DNA from: Gammaproteobacteria bacterium
Lineage (GTDB): Bacteria > Pseudomonadota > Gammaproteobacteria > JAJFKO01
Direction of reading: 5' to 3'
Length of the DNA: 64,000 nt
Assembly: GCA_021773175.1 (NCBI GenBank)
Contig: JAJFKO010000002.1
Span: 1 to 64,000, forward strand
A program made the translations under genes and the position numbers. Below the pieces are notes generated by a model. The model searched no databases, had not been told where the DNA came from, and worked only from the letters and a program-made list of their open reading frames with translations. Of the stretch, positions 28,379-37,538 are shown piece after piece (position 1 is the stretch's first letter; every line of letters begins with the position of its first letter).

Positions 28379-28831
28379 TTAATTTCCTGTTTTTTTCGAT
28401 GTTTTAGAGCCTATTGCCAGTGGAAACTTATCTCGCTGCCAAGAATGTATACCACCCGCAATAATACAAACATCAGTAAACTCTTGTTTACGCAACTTAG
28501 CACCAATACCATTTGATTGCTGCCCATTATCGCAATACAACAGAATAGGCTTGGTTTTCATCTTCGTTAACTTTGCCATATGCTTATCAAGTTCTTTCAG
28601 TGGCATTGAAATAGCATTAATTACATGGCCCTTGCTATAAGCAGAAGCATCACGTAAATCGATAATGGTTGCATCCTTTTCATTAATAAAGCTAATTGCT
28701 GCTTGCGGATTTAGCTTGGTTGCACCACCCATATTGCGCATCAATTCATAAATAACGATCGCAACCAGACATACTGCGAAAAATAACCACAATAGCCAAT
28801 GGTGTTGTACAAACTCAAGTATCTTTTGCAT
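28379..28831 (-). CDS. Membrane-anchored rhodanese-domain protein (YibN-like)
   Basis: A 150-residue protein. Residues about 12-30 form a single membrane helix (LLWLFFAVCLVAIVIYEL). The rhodanese domain follows, with IIDLRDASAYSKGHVINAI and the active-site Cys in YCDNGQQS near residue 102. It can carry a persulfide, but the physiological acceptor is unknown. As in E. coli (yibN), it precedes secB. No second rhodanese domain is present. Confidence 0.88.
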   Translation of the reverse strand: MQKILEFVQHHWLLWLFFAVCLVAIVIYELMRNMGGATKLNPQAAISFINEKDATIIDLRDASAYSKGHVINAISMPLKELDKHMAKLTKMKTKPILLYCDNGQQSNGIGAKLRKQEFTDVCIIAGGIHSWQRDKFPLAIGSKTSKKTGN

Positions 28832-28978
28832 GTTTTTTACTCAATATTAATAATCGAAGAATTATAGCGAGTTTCTACTAATAGATAAAGCTCAATTACT
28901 GCAGAACATCGAGTATACCCTTATCTAGCTGTAAAATTATCCTTTGCTTTCTACCACGTTGAATATTACTAAGTCAGA

Positions 28979-29095
28979 GAGGCTTATGATAACTGCCTGA
29001 GTCAAGGCATACCCATACCCAAAGGGCACAGGCATGGCACAGGCTGATGTTGTCAAAATAATCGAGAGTATACACAATACGTGAGGTTTCATATT
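28979..29095. repeat. Mosaic remnant of the palindromic element family
   Basis: Position 29008-29034 carries the run CATACCCATACCCAAAGGGC, the inverse of part of the element at 31796-31921. From 29051 on it carries a core (AGTATACACAATACGTGAGG) close to that of the elements at 33111 and 41757. The ends are degraded. It fills most of the 322-bp gap between the rhodanese gene and the small secreted proteins. Confidence 0.6.
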
Positions 29096-29153
29096 GCTTC
29101 CACATTATTGAAATAATTAATTATTAAAACCAAATCCTTGAAAAAAAATTTTC

Positions 29154-29498
29154 TTACTCCAAGATAATTTGATGCTTGCTATATCGTATTTTTTCTTTCT
29201 TATATAGAGATATAACAGAGAGCTTATTATAATGTTCTCGAAGGAGAATATTGTCATAATAATTTCTATTTCCTGGAATTATAACCATTAGGTGCACGAT
29301 GCTATTTTTACTAGAATCAAGTATACTTTTTCCAACGTTAGGTTTAAGCAAAGTTTTTGTCACGCGAGCGCCAACAATACCACTAACCATCACACAATAC
29401 GGGGTTTTGTTTTCAATATTTAGCGTTTGAGTATAACCATTTAATGAAATTATGATTCCAAAAAATGTCATTACTCCCCAAATAAAAAGCTTTTTCAT
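29154..29498 (-). CDS. Small predicted secreted protein, unknown
   Basis: A 114-residue protein with a signal peptide (hydrophobic residues 5-22, then GYTQ). The mature part is short and beta-rich with one Cys (PYCVMVSG). Its ATG overlaps the stop of the upstream gene in an ATGA, so the two are translationally coupled. No family is recognised. Base composition is as AT-rich as the surroundings. Confidence 0.6.
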   Translation of the reverse strand: MKKLFIWGVMTFFGIIISLNGYTQTLNIENKTPYCVMVSGIVGARVTKTLLKPNVGKSILDSSKNSIVHLMVIIPGNRNYYDNILLREHYNKLSVISLYKKEKIRYSKHQIILE

Positions 29499-29899
29499 TT
29501 TGACCCAACCTTACTTAAGACAACCGTATCACCATTCAATAGCTTTACACTGATATGTTTATCTAAGCTTTTAATGTGAAATGCCCAAAAGCCATTTTTT
29601 TGTTCTGAATAGGTAAATAAAAGGTTATCGCTGTATTTTCCTGGAACACTTTTATCATAAGCCATGATATGGCCTCGAATTTCTTTGGAACCTGGATCTG
29701 GTAACATTTGAATGTAACCATTAGCAGGCATTGGGTTGTTTGCACAATAGCCACCTATGACCTGTGAGCATTCTATAACATAGCCTGTATTGTTATTAAT
29801 GCTCCCAAAATAGCCCGGTAAAGATAATGCAGAGTCAGTACCTGCAAAAGTCATACCTGATGCCAATGCCAAAATGCTTATAATAAATGCTCTTTTCAT
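29495..29899 (-). CDS. Small predicted secreted protein, partner of the next gene
   Basis: A 134-residue protein with a clear signal peptide (MKRAFIISILALASG, cleavage near AFA). The mature part contains two Cys near residues 44 and 53 that could form a disulfide. It is the first gene of a two-gene unit, overlapping the next by 4 nt. Both proteins look like small envelope or secreted proteins; function is unknown. Confidence 0.62.
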   Translation of the reverse strand: MKRAFIISILALASGMTFAGTDSALSLPGYFGSINNNTGYVIECSQVIGGYCANNPMPANGYIQMLPDPGSKEIRGHIMAYDKSVPGKYSDNLLFTYSEQKNGFWAFHIKSLDKHISVKLLNGDTVVLSKVGSK

Positions 29900-30128
29900 A
29901 TTTTTCTCCCGTGTTTTTTATTTAATCTACACTAAGATCTTTCATTTAGTTTGATAATTTTATCTATGATAACCATAGTCAAAAACTATCTCTCCATCGT
30001 CTTTTACTTGTTCTTTTAACGTTGACTCTAAAAATTCGTCTCCTTGTTAATCCTAAAATCGTAATAGAGCATGCTTATCTGCGATTCTCAGATTTATAAT
30101 ACGCTTATCTAACAACTAAAATTTTTGA

Positions 30129-30134
30129 TATAAT
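30129..30134 (+). promoter_or_regulatory. Candidate -10 element upstream of the GT-C-like gene
   Basis: TATAAT, 29 bp before the ATG at 30163. No good -35 hexamer is visible at the proper distance. Confidence 0.35.
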
Positions 30135-30162
30135 CTTCGCATTTAGACTATACGAGATAAAA

Positions 30163-31797
30163 ATGGTGGAAATGACACAAAAACCTAAACTATCATCTTA
30201 TTTTTATTTTGCGTCCATAATACTGATCGTGATTGCTATCTATATTCCAGCTTTACTCAGCGGCTTCTTCCAGGATGATTATATACTGCTCACTCTCATG
30301 AAAAGTCATGCTTCATGGCAAAGTGTTTTTTCGCTCTATGCCTTTTTACCTCATCAAGAAGTTAGCAAGCTCGTTGCTCAAGGTTTACTGCCATGGTGGA
30401 CTGATCCGAATTTTAGTTTAGTTTTTTTGCGTCCGTTAAGTAGTGCATTACTCTATTTACAACATAGTGTCTTCCATGAAACAGCCTTAGGTTACCATAT
30501 TGTTAATCTTTCACTTTTCTTGGGAGCCATAGTAGCATTTTATAAAATACTCGCGCGCCATTTACATGGGTCGCTGTTAATACTAAGCATTGCCATCTTT
30601 GCTATCAGCAATGTTTTTTTTATGCCCGTTTTTTGGATTGCTAACCAACATGCCTTGGTCAGTTTGCTCTTGTCTCTGATAAGTTTATATCTTTTTACAA
30701 AACCATCATCATTAAGGTCCAATTGCTTCGCCTTTATAGCTTTTGCGCTAGCCCTGCTCGCAAGCGAATTGAGTTTATGTATCAGCGTTTATCTGTTTTT
30801 TTATGTGGCGATTATTGACCGGACTCGAATAAAAAAATTCATTCCTTATCTTCTTATCATTATTGCCTACTTAGTTATTTATAAAGCGGGAGGTTTTGGA
30901 GCGCATCATTCAGGATTTTATATTTCACCACTACAAGCACCTCAACAATACTTCAATAATCTCGTCATAAATTATCCAAAAAGTATCATCATGAGTATTT
31001 TTGGGCAACCATTACAAGGCATACTCACGGCCAGCAGTAATACGTTTTATTTGTATCTACTCTTTATATTCAGTGTCTTATTAATTTACCGCAGTATACC
31101 AAGCAAGCCAGCCACTACTAATAAAGTACTGCTGTGGTTATTACTGAGCAGTTTAGTTGCGGCATTAATTAGTGGCACCAGCGTACTACAAGCTCGTACG
31201 TTATTATTTTCTACTATCGGGTTTTCCGTATTGCTCGCGCAATTACTTATTACCTTATACCGTAAAAGCCATGGACCCTCACTCCTGCCAGTTAGAGTCA
31301 GCTTTGGATTCATTTTTATTTTATTTTTCATTCGAGCATTAATCATACCACCGGTTATCACCGTTTTCGGTTCATTTTATTTGAACAAACAAAATCAAAG
31401 AGTGCAAGCGCAACTAATAATGCTAAAAGATCGCTATAAACAATGTAAATATCTGGTCCTTCCTCAAGCTTCGCCGCTACTATCCCCTTTCTATGCAGCC
31501 GCAATGAGTAAAATATTAAACTTAAATAAATATCCTCACATATACTCTCTTGATATTGGCAATAGCCCCTATATATGCAAAGCCATAAGTCTGAACGAAT
31601 ATAAACTTTCTCTAAAACAAGGTGGTTTACTTGCAAGTCCTTTTTCACGATTGTTCCATAATACAACGCCTCCGATCACTCGTCAGAACCTAATTCCGAA
31701 CAAGCTTATCACGGTAGAGCATTTGAATAGCACGCCGTTAGGACCAACACAGATTATATTTAAACTAAAAAATGCTGGTACTTGTATATTAAGCTAG
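30163..31797 (+). CDS. Multi-pass membrane protein, GT-C glycosyltransferase-like
   Basis: A 544-residue protein with about 11 hydrophobic segments between residues 15 and 400, and a soluble C-terminal part of about 135 residues. After the first helix comes SGFFQDDYI (residues about 29-37), the place and type of acidic pair used for catalysis in GT-C enzymes that take sugars from lipid carriers. I infer a transferase modifying surface polysaccharide or protein, but the donor and acceptor are unknown. It has no operon partner. Its stop codon (31795-31797) lies inside the left end of a palindromic element. Confidence 0.65.
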   Translation: MVEMTQKPKLSSYFYFASIILIVIAIYIPALLSGFFQDDYILLTLMKSHASWQSVFSLYAFLPHQEVSKLVAQGLLPWWTDPNFSLVFLRPLSSALLYLQHSVFHETALGYHIVNLSLFLGAIVAFYKILARHLHGSLLILSIAIFAISNVFFMPVFWIANQHALVSLLLSLISLYLFTKPSSLRSNCFAFIAFALALLASELSLCISVYLFFYVAIIDRTRIKKFIPYLLIIIAYLVIYKAGGFGAHHSGFYISPLQAPQQYFNNLVINYPKSIIMSIFGQPLQGILTASSNTFYLYLLFIFSVLLIYRSIPSKPATTNKVLLWLLLSSLVAALISGTSVLQARTLLFSTIGFSVLLAQLLITLYRKSHGPSLLPVRVSFGFIFILFFIRALIIPPVITVFGSFYLNKQNQRVQAQLIMLKDRYKQCKYLVLPQASPLLSPFYAAAMSKILNLNKYPHIYSLDIGNSPYICKAISLNEYKLSLKQGGLLASPFSRLFHNTTPPITRQNLIPNKLITVEHLNSTPLGPTQIIFKLKNAGTCILS

Positions 31798-31921
31798 AAC
31801 TTACGATAAATTCTTTACCTCAGCCCTACCTGTGCCCTGCCTGTGCCCTTTGGGTATGGGTATGGGTAGACGAGATTCCCATACCCAAAAGGGCTCAGGT
31901 AGAGAGTTTTGCGTAAGCCCT
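31796..31921. repeat. Palindromic element with ACTTACG-type ends
   Basis: Left end AGAACTTACG and right end CGTAAGCCCT are inverted. Inner parts also pair (TACCTCAGCCCT against AGGGCTCAGGTA, and CTTTGGGTATGGG against CCCATACCCAAA). It is about 126 bp, without an open frame. Its ends relate it to the elements at 33111, 41757 and 49508, but the interior differs. Confidence 0.65.
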
Positions 31922-31975
31922 AAAAGTAATGTAGGCTAAGCACTTAATTTTTAACAACAATACCTTAATGGCATC

Positions 31976-33043
31976 ATGACACCACTTCAATATTACGAAT
32001 TACAAATTGCTAACGGCATTATTTTGCCAGATCCACAACAAGCGATCGTCATTAATAAATTACAAGTAATTCATGATGCATTGCTCGAACAAGAAAATAA
32101 TAACAGCAGTTTTCTCCACAAACTATCATTACGAAAGTCTAAGCCAATAAATGGCATATATATGTATGGTTCCGTTGGTATTGGTAAATCATTTTTAATG
32201 AATAGTTTTTATTATAATTTGCCAATCGAGTCTAAACAACGCATTCATTTTCATGAATTCATGCTAGAAATTCATGAAAAGCTACAAACTCATCAAGGAC
32301 AAAAAAACCCATTAACAAAAATTGCTAAAGAACTTGCTACAGAGATCCGCGTGCTTTGTTTCGATGAGTTTATGGTTTCAAATATTGTCGATGCAATGTT
32401 ATTAAAAGGTTTATTACAAGCATTATTTGAACAAGGAATTTGCTTAATTGCAACATCGAATACCGCACCAGATGATCTGTATGAGGATGGTTTACAACGC
32501 GATCAATTTATTCCAGCAATAGAATTAATAAAGCAATATACAGATGTGATTGGTCTAGTAACACATACTGATTACCGTCGTGACCATGAAGTGTCAAGCA
32601 AGTACTACCACACACCGATCAATAATCAAACAATATCGTTATTAGAACAACAATTTCAACATCATTCTCGTGATAATGTTCTATCAACAGCAGCTCTTGA
32701 AATTTATGGCCGAGAGATTGATGTTATTAAACGCAGTAAACAGGCTGTTTGGTTTGAATTCATGGTGATCTGCAACATTCCTCGCAGTCAAAATGATTAT
32801 CTCGAACTAGCAGAAAAATATAATACGATCATGATCAGCAATATTCCGCGATTAACTGTCAATGACAATGCCTTAGTTCTAACATTCATTAAGCTGATTG
32901 ATATTTTGTATGATGCACATGTTCGTTTAATCGTATCCGCAGCTGTCTCTGTAGATGAATTATATAAAAAAGGTAAATTTACCCAAGAGTTTGAGCGAAC
33001 ACGATCGCGCTTAATTGAAATGCAATCAGAAGAGTGGCAATAA
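31976..33043 (+). CDS. zapE: Cell-division ATPase ZapE (AFG1-like)
   Basis: A 355-residue P-loop ATPase. Walker A is GSVGIGKSFLMN (near residue 65), Walker B is VLCFDEFMVSNIVDAM and sensor-like ATSNTAPDDLYEDGLQR follows. This sequence order is characteristic of ZapE/AFG1. In E. coli ZapE binds FtsZ and destabilises the Z ring; family members also act in protein quality control. It has no close operon partner. Confidence 0.93.
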   Translation: MTPLQYYELQIANGIILPDPQQAIVINKLQVIHDALLEQENNNSSFLHKLSLRKSKPINGIYMYGSVGIGKSFLMNSFYYNLPIESKQRIHFHEFMLEIHEKLQTHQGQKNPLTKIAKELATEIRVLCFDEFMVSNIVDAMLLKGLLQALFEQGICLIATSNTAPDDLYEDGLQRDQFIPAIELIKQYTDVIGLVTHTDYRRDHEVSSKYYHTPINNQTISLLEQQFQHHSRDNVLSTAALEIYGREIDVIKRSKQAVWFEFMVICNIPRSQNDYLELAEKYNTIMISNIPRLTVNDNALVLTFIKLIDILYDAHVRLIVSAAVSVDELYKKGKFTQEFERTRSRLIEMQSEEWQ

Positions 33044-33110
33044 CGCCATGCATAAAAGCTAATATTTAGGATATATGATAAATCTTATATTAGTTATAAC
33101 AGATGAGCAG

Positions 33111-33231
33111 AGCTTACGATAAATTCCAAGGTCGAGGCAATGGTGTTTTCAAAATAACCGATAGTATACGCAATACGTGAGGTTTTTTGACAACACAATT
33201 AACAAAGAGATTGGTGTTTAGCGTAAGTCCT
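33111..33231. repeat. Palindromic element, copy upstream of gpmI
   Basis: Left end AGCTTACGATAAATTCC (slightly degraded), right end TTTAGCGTAAGTCCT. The core includes CCGATAGTATACGCAATACG followed by TGAGG. It is nearly identical in its interior to the copy at 49508-49630. No open frame is inside. Confidence 0.75.
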
Positions 33232-33295
33232 GATGAGTTTGTATAAACTTTAGGTTATAATACTGGCTTACAATTTCCGATGGTAGATCAACATT

Positions 33296-34843
33296 ATGCA
33301 TAATAGACCAAAACCTATCACGCTAGTTATCTTAGATGGCTGGGGCTATTCTGAAAAACATGCTCACAATGCTATTGCTCAAGCTCACACCCCCACTTGG
33401 GATCATTTGCTCAACCACTATCCTTATACCTTAATTTCAGGCTCAGGTAAAAATGTTGGCTTACCAAGCGGACAAATGGGAAATTCAGAAGTTGGTCATC
33501 TGAATATCGGCGCAGGTCGTATTATCCGTCAAGAATTATCACGTATCGATGATTCTATAGCTTCCAATGCATTTTTTGAAAATGAAACATTCCTTTCTGC
33601 CATTAATAAAGCTAAAGAACAGCAATCCGCTATTCATGTTTGCGGTTTACTTTCTGCAGGCGGTGTACATAGCCATGAGAAACAAATTTTTTCTTTATTG
33701 AGTTTGTTAGATCAACAAGAAGTAGAAAATTTCTATATGCATGCTTTTTTAGATGGTCGCGATACGGCACCACAGTGTGCGCAAGGCTCAATAGAAAAAT
33801 TACAACAACTATTCAAAACATTTAATCATGGTCAGATCGCTTCTGTTTGTGGTCGATATTATGCAATGGACCGTGATCAGCGCTGGCAACGCACGCAAAG
33901 TGCCTATGACTTAATCACACAAGGCAACGCAGAATTTCATGCTGAAGATGCACTGACTGCTTTACAAGACGCTTATCAGCGTGGTGAAACTGATGAGTTT
34001 ATACAACCCATCACGATTCATAAAAATAACTCTCAACCTACCCGCATCAATGATGGTGATGTTGTCATTTTTATGAATTTTAGAGCCGACCGGGCTCGAC
34101 AATTATGCTATGCCTTGACAGACCCTAATTTCCAAGGATTTAAGCGTGACTATACACCAAAGCTAGCAGACTTCGTCACCTTAACAAAATATGCTAATAA
34201 TTTAGCTGCTGATATTGCTTTTCCTGCTGAGTATTATGAGAATGTATTAGGCGACTATTTGTCTCAACATCAACTTAAGCAATTACGCCTCGCAGAAACA
34301 GAAAAGTATGCGCATGTTACTTACTTTTTTAATGGTGGTATTGAACAAGCTTTTCCCGGTGAAGAGCGCGTCATGATCCCATCTCCAAAAGTAGCGACCT
34401 ATGATTTGCAGCCTGAAATGCATGCTGCGCAATTAACAGATAAACTAGTCAATGCTATACAAGATCAGAACTATGACTTTATTGTTTGTAATTTTGCTAA
34501 TCCTGACATGGTGGGGCATACTGGTAACTTTCAAGCAGCAATGTCAGCAGTAGAAACAATCGATCAATGTTTAGCGCGTATTATTGAAGCGTCACAATCT
34601 ATTGGTGGTGATGTTTGTATTACAGCAGATCATGGTAATGTTGAACGTATGTATAATGAAAATAATGGGCAACCGCACACAGCACATACGAACGAACCCG
34701 TTCCTTTCGTTTATGTTGGACGTGAAGCCAAGTTTATTTGTGATGATGGCGCCTTATCCGATATTGCACCAACACTATTAACATTATTTGAATTGCCTAA
34801 ACCAAAAGAAATGACAGGTAAAACCTTACTGGAATTAATATAA
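33296..34843 (+). CDS. gpmI: 2,3-bisphosphoglycerate-independent phosphoglycerate mutase
   Basis: A 515-residue glycolytic enzyme with two manganese ions that interconverts 3- and 2-phosphoglycerate. It has VILDGWG with the first metal Asp, the phosphoserine motif MGNSEVGH, the transferase domain motifs HAFLDGRDT and GRYYAMDRD-RW, and the C-terminal metal sites NFANPDMVGHTG and ADHGN-E. The length fits. It begins an apparent operon, followed 7 nt later by envC and then an MFS gene. Confidence 0.97.
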   Translation: MHNRPKPITLVILDGWGYSEKHAHNAIAQAHTPTWDHLLNHYPYTLISGSGKNVGLPSGQMGNSEVGHLNIGAGRIIRQELSRIDDSIASNAFFENETFLSAINKAKEQQSAIHVCGLLSAGGVHSHEKQIFSLLSLLDQQEVENFYMHAFLDGRDTAPQCAQGSIEKLQQLFKTFNHGQIASVCGRYYAMDRDQRWQRTQSAYDLITQGNAEFHAEDALTALQDAYQRGETDEFIQPITIHKNNSQPTRINDGDVVIFMNFRADRARQLCYALTDPNFQGFKRDYTPKLADFVTLTKYANNLAADIAFPAEYYENVLGDYLSQHQLKQLRLAETEKYAHVTYFFNGGIEQAFPGEERVMIPSPKVATYDLQPEMHAAQLTDKLVNAIQDQNYDFIVCNFANPDMVGHTGNFQAAMSAVETIDQCLARIIEASQSIGGDVCITADHGNVERMYNENNGQPHTAHTNEPVPFVYVGREAKFICDDGALSDIAPTLLTLFELPKPKEMTGKTLLELI

Positions 34844-34850
34844 ATTAATT

Positions 34851-36047
34851 ATGAAGATATCACGTTCAATTATGTTTGTTATTATATTGCTTATTGTAAG
34901 TCTGTCGAGTTACAGCTTTGCAACACCTAGTTCGCCGCAAAAATCATTAAACACGATTAACACTAAGATTAAACGTGTTGCAACACATATCAAAAAAACA
35001 AAAAGTCAACGCAAGCAAGTTTTGCAACAGCTACAAAGTATTGAAGTGACGATGGGAGATATCATCCCTGAAATAAACGTTTATAAAAAAAATATCCACC
35101 ATCAGAAACAGATTATCAATCAGCTAAATAAAAAAATTAAACGCTTAGCCCTTAAGCTTGCCATAGGAAAATCAGAGCTTGGCAAGCAATTACAAACAGC
35201 TTATATGACGGGAAATCAAAGCTATTTAAAAGTTATTCTAAATCAGCAACAACCCGCAAATTTTGATCGTATGCTACATTACTATCAATATTTGAATCAG
35301 GCTAGTCTCAAACGTATTAACGTCTACATGCAAAACCTAGTTACTCTAAAACAATTACAGAATAAAGCTAATCAACATATGCAGCTCCTTGTTGCATTAC
35401 AAGAAAAGCAAAAACAACAATTAACTGTATTAAATTTAGAACAACAGCAACGTCAAAAAATCATTGGCAAATTAAGTCAAGAAATTACATCTCAGCGTTC
35501 TGATCTGGCGATGCTGCAACATAATAAATCAGCACTACAAAATGTTATTGACCAAATTAGCATTAAACAATTTCAAGCTAAGCATGTAATTACTACACCC
35601 AATAAAATTTCCAGCCAACGTCCAAATCATTTCACGATGCCCTTTCACCGTTTACGGAAACATTTACCTTGGCCAACACATGGCGATATTATCGCGCATT
35701 TTGGCAATACTATTGCGAATAGCAATTTAACCTATAGTGGCATACTCATTCAGGCTCCTTTAGGACAGCCGGTACGAGCAATAAGTAATGGTCATGTTGT
35801 TTTTGCTCATTGGTTACGTGGTTATGGTTTACTACTCATTATTGATCATGGGCATGGTTACCTCACCCTTTATGGACGCAACCAAGCTCTTTATGTCAAG
35901 CCAGGAAACTGGGTAAAACGCGGAGCTGTTATTGCCACGGTTGGTATATCCGGTGGTTATAGAAAACCAGCACTATATTTTGCAATCCGTCATCATAGTG
36001 TTGCCTTAAATCCAATGCGCTGGTGTACTACTTCAGCGCAAAGTTAA
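34851..36047 (+). CDS. envC: Murein hydrolase activator EnvC
   Basis: A 398-residue periplasmic protein. Signal peptide at residues 1-25 (ending SSYSFA). Residues about 35-235 form a long coiled coil rich in Gln and Lys, which in E. coli EnvC recruits it to FtsEX. The C-terminal LytM domain (about 270-395) is degenerate: the first zinc His position reads Y-S-G-I-L, the H-x-H position reads Y-G-R, and L-H-F-E reads L-Y-F-A. EnvC activates amidases and is not itself an enzyme, so the losses fit. gpmI-envC adjacency is also seen in E. coli. Confidence 0.93.
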   Translation: MKISRSIMFVIILLIVSLSSYSFATPSSPQKSLNTINTKIKRVATHIKKTKSQRKQVLQQLQSIEVTMGDIIPEINVYKKNIHHQKQIINQLNKKIKRLALKLAIGKSELGKQLQTAYMTGNQSYLKVILNQQQPANFDRMLHYYQYLNQASLKRINVYMQNLVTLKQLQNKANQHMQLLVALQEKQKQQLTVLNLEQQQRQKIIGKLSQEITSQRSDLAMLQHNKSALQNVIDQISIKQFQAKHVITTPNKISSQRPNHFTMPFHRLRKHLPWPTHGDIIAHFGNTIANSNLTYSGILIQAPLGQPVRAISNGHVVFAHWLRGYGLLLIIDHGHGYLTLYGRNQALYVKPGNWVKRGAVIATVGISGGYRKPALYFAIRHHSVALNPMRWCTTSAQS

Positions 36048-36063
36048 TATTAGTAATAAAATT

Positions 36064-37296
36064 ATGAATCAAAAAAAACAATTGGCTATATTGATTATAA
36101 TAATCTTTTTAGGGTTCCTTGGAGTCTCAATACCTTTTCCGATTCTTGCACCTTTATTTTTACATCCTCACCATACCAGTTTAGTTTCAGCGCAATGGCC
36201 ACGCTCAACTCGTAGCATTCTATTGGGCTTAACACTCGCAATGTATCCACTGGGTCAATTTCTCGGTTCACCCGTGTTAGGAAGCTTATCGGATCAATAT
36301 GGTAGAAAAAAAGTTTTATTACTGTCTATGGCAAGTACTGGAATTGGCTACATTATAACAGCGCTATCCATTCATTTTGCGTTGATCAGTTTATTACTAC
36401 TAAGTCGTTTATTTACTGGCTTTGTCGAAGGGAATATTGCTATTGCACAGGCAAGCATTTCTGACTTAGATATCAATAAGCATAAAGGCTTCGGCGCGAT
36501 TACCACCGTGGTTTCCATGGGGTATATTGTTGGGCCACTCATTGGAGGCTTTTTTAGTAATCCACAAATTGTAAGTTGGTTCAATTACTCATTACCATTT
36601 TATATTGCCAGCGGCATTGCTTTATTGACAACCATTGGTATTTATTTCTTTTTTAGAGAGACCGCACAACAGCATAGAGCTGTTACCGGTTCTATTTTAT
36701 CTGAATTTAATATCTATAAAAAAATTAGGCATGTCTCAAAAAATATTGATTTAAAATGGTTGTTAATTAGTGGTGTTTTTCTTTACTTAGCGATTGACAC
36801 ATATTATGAATTTTTTCCTGCATTATTGGTTGGTCGTTGGCATACAACGTCTATGGGCATTGCTTTTTACAATATTGGTTTAGCCATAGGACTTAGTCTC
36901 GGCAGTTTTTGGCTCGCGTCTTACCTCTCTCGCAAATTTAATCCACGCTTAGCAATATGTTGCTCGATTGGCTTTTTTATTAGTACTTATATTTTGTTAC
37001 TGCTCACGCAGAATATAAATTACATCTTTGTTGAATTCACCTTGATAGGTTTAACGTATGGCACAGCTGCAACGATGCATACGGTTCTATTTTCAGATAA
37101 TGCCCATAAGAATCATCAAGGAGAAGTTTTAGGATTACGTTGGGGGTTACGCATGCTTGGTGATGCGATTATTTGTGTAATTGGCGGTTTTTTAATAATG
37201 TATTCCGTTAGTTTACCTATCATTATCGCCGCGATATCTGCTTTTATTAGCTTATTAATATTCATTAAATATTACCGGTCTTATAATCAATCATAA
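36064..37296 (+). CDS. MFS transporter (DHA1/TetA-like)
   Basis: A 410-residue inner-membrane transporter with 12 predicted helices. The signature between helices 2 and 3 is present (GSLSDQYGRKKVLLLS, near residue 76), with a DHA1-type motif in helix 5 (GYIVGPLIGG). The N-terminal loop is slightly extended. It follows envC by 16 bp and is probably co-transcribed. The substrate is unknown. Confidence 0.88.
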   Translation: MNQKKQLAILIIIIFLGFLGVSIPFPILAPLFLHPHHTSLVSAQWPRSTRSILLGLTLAMYPLGQFLGSPVLGSLSDQYGRKKVLLLSMASTGIGYIITALSIHFALISLLLLSRLFTGFVEGNIAIAQASISDLDINKHKGFGAITTVVSMGYIVGPLIGGFFSNPQIVSWFNYSLPFYIASGIALLTTIGIYFFFRETAQQHRAVTGSILSEFNIYKKIRHVSKNIDLKWLLISGVFLYLAIDTYYEFFPALLVGRWHTTSMGIAFYNIGLAIGLSLGSFWLASYLSRKFNPRLAICCSIGFFISTYILLLLTQNINYIFVEFTLIGLTYGTAATMHTVLFSDNAHKNHQGEVLGLRWGLRMLGDAIICVIGGFLIMYSVSLPIIIAAISAFISLLIFIKYYRSYNQS

Positions 37297-37538
37297 TTTT
37301 CTAGAGAATAATCGTCTTTACCTTTTCTAATTAAATCGTAACCCCCTAAGAATACGAAGATAATTCGCCTTTCAAGATTGATGGTGTTATTATCGCGAAT
37401 GTTCTATTCTTATAACAAGGAATGTTAATTTATTAAACAGGATAAGACTTACGGCGCACACTACTTTTCAGTAATAATAATAATATCGCTAATTGAGGGT
37501 GATTCCCGTAAATCTTGAATGGAGTTGGAGAGACTTTT

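Noticed and set aside
29154-29899. Overlapping small genes as a classical toxin-antitoxin pair
   Set aside because: Both products carry export signals, which does not fit a cytosolic type II pair.
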